Below the pieces are notes generated by a model. That model searched no databases. It saw only the letters and a program-made list of their open reading frames with translations, and had not been told where the DNA came from. This document shows positions 10,574-21,553 of a stretch of DNA of 52,731 nt, one piece after another (position 1 is the stretch's first letter; each line of letters opens with the position of its first letter). This DNA is from Pseudalkalibacillus decolorationis (lineage in GTDB: Bacteria > Bacillota > Bacilli > Bacillales > Fictibacillaceae): contig NZ_JANHJQ010000015.1 of NCBI RefSeq assembly GCF_024609785.1, forward strand, positions 1 through 52,731, read 5' to 3'. The translations under genes and the position numbers were made by a program.

Positions 10574-11659
10574 GTGGGAACCATATTGAACAAAGATATA
10601 AGGCTTAGTAATGTGAAGGGTTTATTGATATTTTTAATTGTGTTCGGTCACATAATTGAAATTTACAAAAGTGATTACAAAGATCTGTACGTGTTTATTT
10701 ATGCTTTCCATATGCCACTTTTCATCTTTGTTAGTGGGTATTTGTCCAAACGTGTGAACATAAGTAAAATGATAAATTTGATCTTAGTTTATTTGACTTT
10801 TCAAACCTTTTTTAACTGGTACAGAAATTATTTAGGGAAGGAACTAACATCTCCCTTTCTTTATGAGATCCCACAATTTCATTTATGGTATATTGTAAGC
10901 CTTGTTTTCTGGTATGCAGTAGCGTTATTGATTTCGAAACTGGAATTAAAGTCATTAGGTAAGTGGATTGTACTGATTGTGATTTTTGGAGTAGGGTTCA
11001 TTTCTAGATGGTATGCAAATGATCTGGTGGGGTTTGCGAGTCGCTATTATACTGATTTCTCAACGTACACCTTTAGCTATCAAAGGACTTTATCTTTTGC
11101 ATCGTTTTATTTTGCGGGGTTCTTTTTAACAAAAAAGAGATTGAATAAGTTATATCATCTAATTAAGAGTACTGGAATAAAGGTATGTATTACTTTACTA
11201 TCTTTCCTTTTGATTTTCTTATACATTCAAGAAAATCCTGTAATGGAACATATATTCAGAGGCAGCTATGGAACGGACATGTTTTTAGGTGCAGAAAAAG
11301 ATATCAACAATTACTTAATCCTCGTTTCTTTGCATTACATCATTGCAGGATGGATTTGCCTTATGATTTTAAATTTCATTAGTGAAAGAACGTCGATCAT
11401 AACCAAGTGGGGAGATCATTCGTTGACGATCTTCTTGTTTCATCCTGTTTTTGTATTCTTGATTGGGAAGTACAACATTACAGAAAACTGGAATCTGGAA
11501 GTACAACTCCTTTTCCTATTTTCTATTAATGTAGCGATATGTTATGTGTTAGGTTCTAATCTATTTGTAAAAGTGACACGGTACATTTGTAACCCCTACA
11601 AATCAATTAAAAATACACTACCAAAACATGAAGTTGAGAGATCTGGACATCAAACATAG
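10574..11659 (+). CDS. membrane acyltransferase family 3 protein (YfiQ/OafA-like)
   Basis: A 361-residue integral membrane acyltransferase, probably O-acetylating a surface polysaccharide. The N-terminal family signature is present: RLSNVKGLLIFLIVFGHIIE, with the likely catalytic His near residue 27, then FHMPLFIFVSGYLSK. About ten hydrophobic segments follow. The C-terminal region has the family-typical SLTIFLFHPVFVFLIGK. The start is a GTG 7-8 bases after CCGGAGGTGG. It is not part of an obvious polysaccharide operon, so its substrate is unknown. Confidence 0.82.
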   Translation: MGTILNKDIRLSNVKGLLIFLIVFGHIIEIYKSDYKDLYVFIYAFHMPLFIFVSGYLSKRVNISKMINLILVYLTFQTFFNWYRNYLGKELTSPFLYEIPQFHLWYIVSLVFWYAVALLISKLELKSLGKWIVLIVIFGVGFISRWYANDLVGFASRYYTDFSTYTFSYQRTLSFASFYFAGFFLTKKRLNKLYHLIKSTGIKVCITLLSFLLIFLYIQENPVMEHIFRGSYGTDMFLGAEKDINNYLILVSLHYIIAGWICLMILNFISERTSIITKWGDHSLTIFLFHPVFVFLIGKYNITENWNLEVQLLFLFSINVAICYVLGSNLFVKVTRYICNPYKSIKNTLPKHEVERSGHQT

Positions 11660-11813
11660 CTGCTATGATAAAACCGAAGTTGTAATGATGGGATATGGGG
11701 AAGAAAAGGAATTTTCAAAAGAGAAGTCTAGTAGTGGTGTTCTGCTAGTATTTAACGAATAGAAATACTAAAATAAAATAATGTTGAAAATAAGGGGGTG
11801 GTCTACTCACGCT
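11660..11813. other. intergenic, no feature seen
   Basis: AT-rich sequence between the acyltransferase gene and the decayed carboxypeptidase frame. GGGGGTGG at 11794-11801 could be a remnant ribosome binding site. Confidence 0.3.
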
Positions 11814-12542
11814 ATGGGGAAACTGGACCTTAACGTTTCAAATCAAAAATCAGGTAAAACAGAGAAGGAGCGGACCCGACATCAATTTTTTATCGATGTT
11901 TTAGGTCAGCCCTCATGGTAGTTAGCTTCTTATGACATTCTACAACCCTACACTTTACCGTTAGTATCCGTATTTATAGTACATGTACTTGCACTTGTCA
12001 ATAAAACGAATGTACTTCCATTAACATATGTACCTGGTGATTTAGTCGTTCCGAATGTCCCGTTCCCATTTGAAGAATTTAATCCTAAGAAACAAATGAG
12101 AGCCTAGGGAGCTCAAGCCCTTGAGCAATTATTTACCAGTGCGAAAAAGGAAGGTTTACAATTATATGCGGTTTCCGGATACCGTTCTTATGCCCGACAA
12201 AAAGCGATTTTTGCAGCTAATGTCCGACAAAAGGGCGAAGAACAAGCCAATAAGTATAGTGCACGACCCGGGGAAAGTGAACACCAAACCGGATTAGCCA
12301 TGGATGTTAGTTCCCCTTCAGCTGATTTTATGTTAGTGGAATCCTTTGCCCAGACACCTGAGGGACAGTGGTTGAAACAAAATGCTCATGAATATGGGTT
12401 TATCATCAGGTACCCGAATGGAAAGTCAAATATTACAGGCTATTTATATGAACCGTGGCACCTTCGATATGTAGGGAAGGAAATTGCTGCAGAGATTCAT
12501 CAGAAAGGAATAACGTTTGAAGAGTATTTAGGGAAAGTATAA
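11814..12542 (+). pseudogene. VanY/YodJ-type D-alanyl-D-alanine carboxypeptidase, interrupted by two amber codons
   Basis: One reading frame runs from an ATG at 11814 to the stop at 12540 but is cut by TAG at 11919 and again at 12105. After the first stop it reads as a VanY-family peptidase: LALVNKTNVLP, DLVVPNVPFPFEEF, then AVSGYRSYARQKAIF, GESEHQTGLAMDV (zinc motif SxHxxGxAxD) and YEPWHLRYVG (ExxHxRY). All metal and catalytic residues survive downstream of the second stop. The 35 codons before the first stop do not look like a signal peptide or lipobox, so the true 5' end may be lost. A short protein from an ATG at 12300 would lack the SxH motif. Confidence 0.8.
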
Positions 12543-12568
12543 CTGTTGATTTTGATGATGGTATGACC

Positions 12569-12592
12569 GAGGAGCTTGTTTTCAGGCTCCTC
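12569..12592 (+). terminator. hairpin after the VanY pseudogene
   Basis: GAGGAGC and GCTCCTC flank a short loop. There is only a weak T tract after it. Confidence 0.55.
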
Positions 12593-12623
12593 TAATCCGA
12601 ATTAATAGTGCTGGGCACACTAA

Positions 12624-12656
12624 TAAAAGCTGCCGGTTTTAGCCGACAGCTTTTAC
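12624..12656 (-). terminator. ppc terminator (bidirectional hairpin)
   Basis: TAAAAGCTGCCGG pairs with CCGACAGCTTTTA. It lies just beyond the ppc stop and has A and T flanks that allow function on both strands. Confidence 0.85.
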
Positions 12657-12662
12657 TATAGA

Positions 12663-15422
12663 TCAACCAGTATTACGCAAACCTGCTGCAATACCGCTGA
12701 TGGTGAGTAATACTTCTGTAAGTGTATCTTCATTTCCATTTTCATTTTGACGAAGATCCTTAATGAGTTCTACTTGTAAGAAATTTAATGGATCCACGTA
12801 TGGGTTCCGTAGCTTAACCGATTCTTGAATAGTAGGCTGATGATCGAGAAGTTCGTGATCACCCGTAATTTGTAGGAGGACCTGTTTCGTCGTATTGTAC
12901 TCATCGATGATCGTTTGATAAATACGTTCTCCAAGAACCTGATCACTCACAAGTGCCTTATATTCTTTGGCCGTATGAATATCCGCTTTGGTCAAAGCCA
13001 TTTGCAAATTATCAATGGTGGAACGGAAGAAAGGCCAGTTCTCATACATTTGCTGCAACTGCTTCAAGTGCTCACCACTGCGGGAAGCATAGTTCATCAA
13101 TCCTGTACCTGAAGCATACCAGGCTGGAATCACTTGGCGGTTTTGGGTCCAGGCGAATACCCATGGGATTGCTCTTAAATTTTCAAATTTCATACTGTCC
13201 TTACGTTTCATAGGACGAGAACCGATATTCAATTCACCAAGTTCTTGAAGCGGAGTAGCTTCATTGAAGTATGTTAGAAAGTCTTCATCTTCAAAAACAA
13301 GAGATTGGTATTTTTTCAGAGACACATCTGAAATGTCGTCCATAGCTTGTTCCCACTTTTCCTCGCGGTTGTGTACCTGTTCCGTGTCTTTGGAAACATG
13401 GGCAGCACCTTCGACTAAAGTGGAAACTCCCTGCTCAAGGCTCCTGTAGGCAATATCAGTCAGGAGGTAGCGTGAAGATAAAACTTCTCCTTGTTCGGTG
13501 ATTTTTACACCGTCGCCTAATGTTTCAGCAGGCTGAGATAGAATACTTCGGTTTAAAGGACCCCCACCTCGACCAAGCGAGCCACCGCGCCCATGGAAAA
13601 ATTTCAAACCGACATTGTACTCTCTGGCCATATCATGGATTTCTTGCTGTGCTTTGTAAAGTTTCCAGTTGGCCGTCAGTGGACCCCCGTCTTTACTACC
13701 ATCGGAATAGCCTAGCATAACTTCTTGATGATTGTTTAGGTTGTTCAAGTGTTTGCTGTAGACCTCCATTTCAAACAAGGTTTTTAAAATCTCAGGCCCT
13801 GCTATCAAATCATCTACCGTTTCAAGCAGGGGCGCGACGTTCAAGTTGCTTTCTACTCGTCCATCTGAATGTAGACGGTAAATCCCCGCTTCTTTAGCAA
13901 GCACTAAGACTTCCAAAATGTCACTTGCTGACTCTGTCATGCTGATTAAATAAACTTCGATCGAACTTTTACCGAACTCTTTATGTGCATCACGAATCAC
14001 TTGAAAGACTTTTAACATTTCCTGTGTGTCATCACTATAGTCTTCATTTAGTAATGTGATAGGTCGTGGATCTTTTAATATACTTTCCAACAGCTCGACT
14101 TTTTCGGACTCAGAAAGATTGCCATAGTCGCTATGAATATTTACTTTTCGCAAAATTTCCGTTATGGCAGCTTCATGTTCTCCGCTATGATTACGGATGT
14201 CGAGGGTTGCTAAATGAAAGCCGAATAGTTTCACTTGGCGAACGAGTTTACGTAGCATTTTCAATTCCCGCATCGTCGGTTGATGGTTTTTCACACTGCT
14301 TTGAATTAAATGAAGATCCTCTAAAAGTTGATCAGCCGATTGATAACCTGCTTCCGATTTACCTACTTGACGCAGGCGTTCCAAGATAATCGCAAATTTT
14401 CGACGATACATTTCTTCTTTTATACGCCACCTCTTCTCTTGTGGAAGGAGAGGTTCCTCATTTTCAACAGAAGCGCATAATTCATCACTTACGTTTACAC
14501 GAGTTGTAGAATGACTAAACCGTTTCATTAATTCAACGAGTACGACATCATATTTTTGTAATACTAAAGCCCGTTGTTTATTCAATGTTTCCCATGTGAT
14601 TTCTGGAGTAACATTTGGGTTGCCGTCACGATCACCGCCTATCCAGGAGCCGAAGCGGAGGAAGTTTGGCACATTCCATTTTTCCTCAGGGTAACTTTCT
14701 TCCAGACGATCCTCTAACTCCTGATGGATATCAGGGAGTACATCAAATAAGGTCTGATCAAAATAGTAGAGGCCATTTCGTACTTCATCCATGACGGTCG
14801 GTTTCCGATGTCTCAATTCATCGGTTTGCCACAAAACGGTAACCTCGTTGAACAGGCTTTCTTGAATATGTTCACGCTCATGCTTCGTTAACTGGGGATG
14901 TTCGAGCTGCATTAATATCGTTGCAATACGTTTTTGAATTTCGAGTACCGTACGCTTCGTTGCTTCAGTAGGATGTGCAGTAATGATCAATTCCAATGAC
15001 AATTGATCGAGTACACCCTGGATCACCTCTTTATCGATATTATGGTCTTTCAACGACAGAACAGCACTCTCAATTGAATAAGGCTGGACACCTTGATCTT
15101 CAAAAAGTTGATATTCGCGGCGTCGGCGTATACGATGGTTTTGCTCTGCAATATTTACGAGATGGAAATAGATTGAGAATGCACGTATGACTTGTGAACG
15201 CATCGGTGGTTGTAAAGATTGGATTTCACTTTTTAACATTTTATACATAGAGGGTTCACGATTTTTTCTCAGATCTTTAGTCAATTTACGTATTGTTTCG
15301 ACTTTGTTGAATAATTTTTCCCCACCATGATGGATCAGGATTTCACCGAGCAAATTACCAAGTAGATTCACATCACGGCGTAAGGGTGTTGTATGGTCTT
15401 GTTTTTGAATTTGGACTGTCAC
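12663..15422 (-). CDS. ppc: phosphoenolpyruvate carboxylase
   Basis: The enzyme carboxylates PEP with bicarbonate to oxaloacetate, an anaplerotic entry to the TCA cycle. It has 919 residues, the full length of the bacterial enzyme. The catalytic His150 lies in ITAHPTEATKRT. The PEP/bicarbonate motifs follow: FGSWIGGDRDGNPNVT (about 256-271), LGYSDGSKDGG (about 577-587) and the glycine loop FHGRGGSLGRGGGP (about 613-626). The C-terminus ends RNTG, as expected. The start is GTG at 15422 with AGGATGG upstream. It is monocistronic and divergent from the amidase gene. A possible cre site lies upstream. Confidence 0.97.
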   Translation of the reverse strand: MTVQIQKQDHTTPLRRDVNLLGNLLGEILIHHGGEKLFNKVETIRKLTKDLRKNREPSMYKMLKSEIQSLQPPMRSQVIRAFSIYFHLVNIAEQNHRIRRRREYQLFEDQGVQPYSIESAVLSLKDHNIDKEVIQGVLDQLSLELIITAHPTEATKRTVLEIQKRIATILMQLEHPQLTKHEREHIQESLFNEVTVLWQTDELRHRKPTVMDEVRNGLYYFDQTLFDVLPDIHQELEDRLEESYPEEKWNVPNFLRFGSWIGGDRDGNPNVTPEITWETLNKQRALVLQKYDVVLVELMKRFSHSTTRVNVSDELCASVENEEPLLPQEKRWRIKEEMYRRKFAIILERLRQVGKSEAGYQSADQLLEDLHLIQSSVKNHQPTMRELKMLRKLVRQVKLFGFHLATLDIRNHSGEHEAAITEILRKVNIHSDYGNLSESEKVELLESILKDPRPITLLNEDYSDDTQEMLKVFQVIRDAHKEFGKSSIEVYLISMTESASDILEVLVLAKEAGIYRLHSDGRVESNLNVAPLLETVDDLIAGPEILKTLFEMEVYSKHLNNLNNHQEVMLGYSDGSKDGGPLTANWKLYKAQQEIHDMAREYNVGLKFFHGRGGSLGRGGGPLNRSILSQPAETLGDGVKITEQGEVLSSRYLLTDIAYRSLEQGVSTLVEGAAHVSKDTEQVHNREEKWEQAMDDISDVSLKKYQSLVFEDEDFLTYFNEATPLQELGELNIGSRPMKRKDSMKFENLRAIPWVFAWTQNRQVIPAWYASGTGLMNYASRSGEHLKQLQQMYENWPFFRSTIDNLQMALTKADIHTAKEYKALVSDQVLGERIYQTIIDEYNTTKQVLLQITGDHELLDHQPTIQESVKLRNPYVDPLNFLQVELIKDLRQNENGNEDTLTEVLLTISGIAAGLRNTG

Positions 15423-16014
15423 ACTTTCACCATCCTATTTCGTCTTTTTTTTGGAGCTACTATGATAATGACATCACTTATATTTTTCTTATGTTATCAA
15501 AATAATTTTTATAGTCAAATAAATGAGATAACTCCCAAACCCTTGTAAGCGCTTGCTTTAAGAGGGTTTTGAAACATTTCGGATAGGGTTCGTATATAGA
15601 GGGGACAGGGACTAGACGGGTAGAAATCATATCATTTTTATATCAGTTTTGCCGTTTTAAAATTTTTTTTAAAACTTTTATCGAGAGTTGTAAAGTTGTA
15701 CAGTTATATATTTATTAATTTCTCTAAAAAGGAAGGCTTTCTATACCGATAAAATGGGTAGAAGGCTTTTTGCTAATCTAGGTTTAAAGACTTGTCCGAT
15801 TGACAATACTGGCTACTAATCTATCAAATTGCAAAATAAGTGAATAGGTAATTTAGATCGAATAATAGTTTGAATATTGTAAAAAAATGTCGTAATGCTA
15901 CAATAATGTGAAATAGGTTACTAGATTTACATTTTTACCAGATTTGTAGTGGATTTTGGTGGAAATTGGGGCGAGGTACTAGAGGTACAATCTAATTCGA
16001 TAGGGGAGGCTGCT
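15423..16014. other. divergent intergenic region ppc / amidase
   Basis: About 590 bases hold the promoters of both genes. A cre-like site is at 15544. AAGGAAGGCTTTCTATAC ... GTAGAAGGCTTTTTG (15730-15770) could form a weak hairpin. A GTG-initiated frame extends the amidase upstream from 15949, but nothing in it looks like a signal peptide. Confidence 0.4.
15544..15557. promoter_or_regulatory. cre-like CcpA site upstream of ppc
   Basis: TGTAAGCGCTTGCT matches the cre consensus TGWNANCGNTNWCA at 12 of 14 positions on either strand and has a perfect AAGCGCTT core. It lies about 120 bp before the ppc start, near where promoter elements should be. Confidence 0.45.
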
Positions 16015-17121
16015 ATGAAGAAACTCTGTTTGTTATTCGGACTCTTAATTATCTTTTTGTTTTCATTCCAATCGTCATTAACCGCTTACGCCCAGGATGG
16101 TAAGGACTATCGCGTAGGTGCAACATCCTTGAACGTTCGGAGCGAACCCGATATGGATGCAACCTACATAGGCTCTTTAGAAACAGATTCAGTTGTCACG
16201 GTTTATGAAGAACGCTACGGATGGGCAAGGATCGATTACAATGGACAAACTGGCTGGGTTGCCTCGCATTTTTTATATCAGTCAAATCAATCTAAGAAAG
16301 CGTCTAACAATTCTGATGAAAGATTAAGGGGTAAAGAGATATCAGTTGCTGTTGATGGGGTATATATTCGAACTGGGCCTGGAACGAATCATTCGATCAT
16401 CGACCAAGCCTATCAGGGTGAATCCTTTCAACAAATAGAACAAAAGAATGATTGGGTATTAGTCCAATTGGAGAACGGGGAGACGGGGTGGATTGCAGGT
16501 TGGCTAATTGCACAATCTTCAAAAGGAAGAGGGAAAACGAATCCTCAACCCCAAACATCAAGCAACTCTAGTAATCACTCATTGAAAGGTTACAACATTG
16601 TCGTTGACGCTGGTCATGGAGGTTTTGACCCAGGTGCGATAGGAATTGACTATTCATTTGAAAAAACGCTCGCATTGAAAACTGCGCACACTGTTGCCAA
16701 ACAATTACGTAATGCAGGAGCAACGGTGATTATGACTAGATCTGGGGATCAATTTTTGGCACTGGAGGAACGAATAAACATTAGTCAGTCATACGATACA
16801 CATGCATTTATCAGCCTTCACTATAACGCTTATCCGCTATCAGGTGTGAACGGCGTCAGTACGTATTATTATGCTGGAGGAGCCGATCGATCATTGGCGG
16901 ACGAGATTCAACAGCAACTTGTAGGTAAAACCCAAATGCAAGACGATGGAGTCCAATATGGAGATTTTCACGTACTTAGGGAAAATTCAGATTTAGCGGT
17001 CCTTGTTGAGTTGGGATTCCTTACAAACCCACATGATTATTCCGTTATACAAACAAACAACTATCAATTAAATGTTGCCCAAGCGATTACCCAAGGTGTG
17101 ATGAACCACTTTAATGATTGA
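16015..17121 (+). CDS. secreted N-acetylmuramoyl-L-alanine amidase with two SH3b domains
   Basis: An autolysin that cleaves the amide bond between MurNAc and the peptide stem. From the ATG at 16015 (behind GGGGAGGCTGCT) it has 368 residues. The order is a signal peptide (about 1-26, cleaved after AYA), SH3b domain 1 (about 31-87, SLNVRSEPDMDATYIG), SH3b domain 2 (about 107-167, VYIRTGPGTNHSII) and a catalytic amidase_3 domain (about 194-366). The zinc ligands are His201 (DAGHGG), Glu216 and His269 (SLHYN), and the catalytic Glu332 lies in VELGFLTNP. An upstream GTG at 15949 would add 22 residues before the signal peptide and is less likely. Confidence 0.93.
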   Translation: MKKLCLLFGLLIIFLFSFQSSLTAYAQDGKDYRVGATSLNVRSEPDMDATYIGSLETDSVVTVYEERYGWARIDYNGQTGWVASHFLYQSNQSKKASNNSDERLRGKEISVAVDGVYIRTGPGTNHSIIDQAYQGESFQQIEQKNDWVLVQLENGETGWIAGWLIAQSSKGRGKTNPQPQTSSNSSNHSLKGYNIVVDAGHGGFDPGAIGIDYSFEKTLALKTAHTVAKQLRNAGATVIMTRSGDQFLALEERINISQSYDTHAFISLHYNAYPLSGVNGVSTYYYAGGADRSLADEIQQQLVGKTQMQDDGVQYGDFHVLRENSDLAVLVELGFLTNPHDYSVIQTNNYQLNVAQAITQGVMNHFND

Positions 17122-17372
17122 TATTAATTCACTATGAAATGTAAACAACTAGGATCCTCTTGTTCGTATAAAAGTTGGTAGAACCGCTTTTAGCGCAGAA
17201 GGGGATTTTTGCTTTGGTAGTATTGTTTGGTTTGATCATAGATTTATAAGGTAGGAAAATGACTATTAGGTTTGTTCCAGAGTTTTTGTTAATTAAATAA
17301 AAATGGTGGTTTTGTAGATGGTTATGAGGTTGTTAGAGAGAGTATTATATATAGCAAGGTTTGTTGTTTGGG
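17122..17372. other. intergenic, no clear feature
   Basis: About 250 bases between convergent genes. A weak dyad around AACCGCTTTTAGCGCAG may help termination. No strong terminator is seen. Confidence 0.3.
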
Positions 17373-17705
17373 TCAGCTTTGCACAATTCGTATCGTTTGC
17401 TTGATTTTATGAATATCAGCCTTGTTTTCCCAATGCTCTTTAACAAACAAATCCATATGATCACGAATAACTTGTTGTCCCTCTTCAAGCTTGTCCATTG
17501 TGCTCTCTAGCTTGTCCATCCGTGTTTCAAGCTTCCCCATGCCGCTCTCTAGCTTGTCCATTCGTGTTTCAAGCTTCCCCATGCTGCTTTCTAGTTTATC
17601 CATCCTGTTTCCATGCTTATCTATCCTTCCAATTAGTTGGCTAAACTGATGATTCATCTGTTCTTGGAGTTCTTTAATGGCTTGCAAAACTTGATTCTCT
17701 TCCAT
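17373..17705 (-). CDS. small coiled-coil protein with 14-residue tandem repeats
   Basis: A 110-residue cytoplasmic protein. I chose the ATG at 17705 because AAAGGTGGTGAAAAAG precedes it; the frame itself could extend to 17759. Residues about 33-74 are three near-identical 14-residue units, each of the form RMDKLES-x-MGKLET, an obvious heptad coiled coil. The DNA repeats as well, so the unit number may vary between strains. The head MEENQVLQAIKELQEQMN and the basic tail are not repeats. Bacilli carry many such short coiled-coil proteins of unknown function. Confidence 0.7.
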   Translation of the reverse strand: MEENQVLQAIKELQEQMNHQFSQLIGRIDKHGNRMDKLESSMGKLETRMDKLESGMGKLETRMDKLESTMDKLEEGQQVIRDHMDLFVKEHWENKADIHKIKQTIRIVQS

Positions 17706-17810
17706 CTTTTTCACCACCTTTATTGAATAGTATATCATGCAGATTAGCCACATGAACAATCATATTATTAGGAATATCTTTTTTGCGAAAATCAAACAAC
17801 TGAATATTAG

Positions 17811-18087
17811 AGGTTGTTCAAAAAGTCCGGTAAAAATAGCTGTCGAATTTCTTCGTTATTCGATCTCTCCGGACTTGCACAGGACGTGCTGACTTCGACG
17901 TTTTCACAGGACGTGAAGTACTTAGTCGAAGTTCCATATGTACCTGCGTCTACAAGCGTATTCTTGGAAGTAAGCTTCCTCGGTACAACTCGTAGTATTT
18001 ATGCAAGTACCGCTCGTCGTTCTGGTCCTCGAAATTTTCACGCCTCGAACTTCTCGGCTCTTTTTGTCCTCCTTTTTGAACACGCAC
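17811..18087. mobile_element. MITE-like element with terminal inverted repeats
   Basis: The left end GTTGTTCAAAAAGTCC (17813-17828) and the right end, read on the minus strand as GCGTGTTCAAAAAGGAGG (18085-18068), share TGTTCAAAAAG. The roughly 275-bp interior is GC-richer than its surroundings and has internal dyads (for example GACGTGCTGACTTCGACG with CAGGACGTGAAGTACTTAG). The open frames of 103 and 67 codons across it have no ribosome binding site and no family resemblance. The size, inverted ends and lack of a transposase fit a non-autonomous element. Confidence 0.6.
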
Positions 18088-18227
18088 TATTAGTAGAAAC
18101 AAAACTCTTGTGGTTGAGGAGATAATCAACGTTCCCTGTATAGTAGATTTCAATTAATCATTAATCTACCTTTTTTAGTAAGGAGGATAGAAGAAGATTA
18201 AGAGAGTAATGATTACACTCGAAAAAT

Positions 18228-18258
18228 ATGTTAACCTATAAACAAAATAAGTTAACAT
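18228..18258 (+). promoter_or_regulatory. BirA operator of the biotin operon
   Basis: ATGTTAAC and GTTAACAT form perfect inverted half-sites about 15 bases apart, the Gram-positive BirA operator design. It lies 20 bp before the bioA start and overlaps the expected promoter. Biotinyl-AMP-bound BirA would repress the operon. Confidence 0.88.
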
Positions 18259-18276
18259 ATAAAAGGGGAGATCCAG

Positions 18277-20326
<2,050 letters not shown>

Positions 20327-20356
20327 ATTTTGTTGCACTAGAGGGGAGGGACGGTT

Positions 20357-21553
20357 TTGAAGGTACAAGAGAAGTCACAATGGGAAGAGGAAATTAAGGC
20401 AGAGCTTGCTGATCTAGAGGCATTATCGCAAAAGCGCCACCTCGTTACTTCCGAATCCGCTGAGCAATCATGGCTTAGGATTAATGGAAAGAAAATGCTA
20501 AACCTAGCTTCCAACAACTATTTAGGGTACGCAGGCGATGAACGGTTGAAAAAAGCAATGATTGAAGCGGTAGATAAATACGGTGCAGGTGCCACAGCCT
20601 CACGCTTAATCGTCGGCAATCATCCGCTTTATAAGGAAACAGAAGCAGCACTTATTAAGTGGAAAAGGGCGGAAGCGGGGATAATTGTAAACAGTGGCTA
20701 TACGGGGAATCTTGGAATTATTTCTGCCTTGTTAGGTCGTGGTGACTATGTTTTCAGCGATAAACTGAATCATGCAAGTATTGTCGATGGCGTCGTCTTG
20801 AGTCGTGCCAAGCACCAGCGATATCGGCATAATGATTTAAAACACCTGGAATCATTACTGCAAAAAGCTCCTGCTGATAAACGGAAGCTCATCGTAACAG
20901 ATTCCTTATTCAGTATGGATGGTGATTTCGCCCACTTAGTAGAGCTTATTCAATTAAAGGAACAGTATAACGCAATATTAATGGTCGATGAAGCCCATTC
21001 AAGCGGCATTTATGGGAAAAACGGTGAAGGTTATGCCCACCACCTTAATCTACAGAATCGGATCGATATCCAAATGGGTACTTTCAGCAAAGCACTTGGT
21101 TCATTCGGGGCTTATGTGATCGGAAAGAAATGGCTCATCGACTATTTAACGAACCGAATGCGTAGTTTCATTTATTCAACGGCCTTGCCTCCAGCAGTCC
21201 TTGGTGCTGCAAAGACTGCGATTGAGATTGTACAGTTTGAACCTGAACGACGTGCTTCACTGCAAACGAATGCTAGATATTTTAGAGAGGCACTCATTGA
21301 TCTCGGATTTGATATAGGTGGGAGTGAATCGCAAATCGTGCCGGTTATTATAGGAGAAAATGAGACAACAATGATGTTTGCTAAGGCATTGCAAAAAGAA
21401 GGAATAGCTGCTGTTCCTGTTAGACCGCCAACCGTTCCAGAAAATGAAGCAAGAATTCGTTTTACCTTAACCGCTGCACATCAGAAGGAAGATCTGGATT
21501 GGTCCTTGAATCGAATTGCTGATATCGGGAAAAAGATGGGGCTGATCGGATGA
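20357..21553 (+). CDS. bioF: 8-amino-7-oxononanoate synthase
   Basis: A PLP enzyme that condenses pimeloyl-ACP or pimeloyl-CoA with alanine to KAPA. It has 398 residues. The family motifs are NNYLGYAG (about 53-60), GAGATASRLIVGNHPLY (76-92), DEAHSSGIYG (211-220) and the PLP Lys245 in GTFSKALGSFGAY. The start is TTG behind GAGGGGAGGGA, 30 bp after bioD. The stop overlaps the bioH start by 4 bp. Confidence 0.95.
   Translation: MKVQEKSQWEEEIKAELADLEALSQKRHLVTSESAEQSWLRINGKKMLNLASNNYLGYAGDERLKKAMIEAVDKYGAGATASRLIVGNHPLYKETEAALIKWKRAEAGIIVNSGYTGNLGIISALLGRGDYVFSDKLNHASIVDGVVLSRAKHQRYRHNDLKHLESLLQKAPADKRKLIVTDSLFSMDGDFAHLVELIQLKEQYNAILMVDEAHSSGIYGKNGEGYAHHLNLQNRIDIQMGTFSKALGSFGAYVIGKKWLIDYLTNRMRSFIYSTALPPAVLGAAKTAIEIVQFEPERRASLQTNARYFREALIDLGFDIGGSESQIVPVIIGENETTMMFAKALQKEGIAAVPVRPPTVPENEARIRFTLTAAHQKEDLDWSLNRIADIGKKMGLIG

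Noticed and set aside
15949-16014. GTG start for the amidase 66 bases upstream
   Set aside because: It places extra polar residues before a clear signal peptide; the ATG at 16015 has a good ribosome binding site.
17814-18153. 103-codon and 67-codon frames in the MITE-like element
   Set aside because: No ribosome binding site and no homology by eye; frames are a by-product of the GC-richer repeat.
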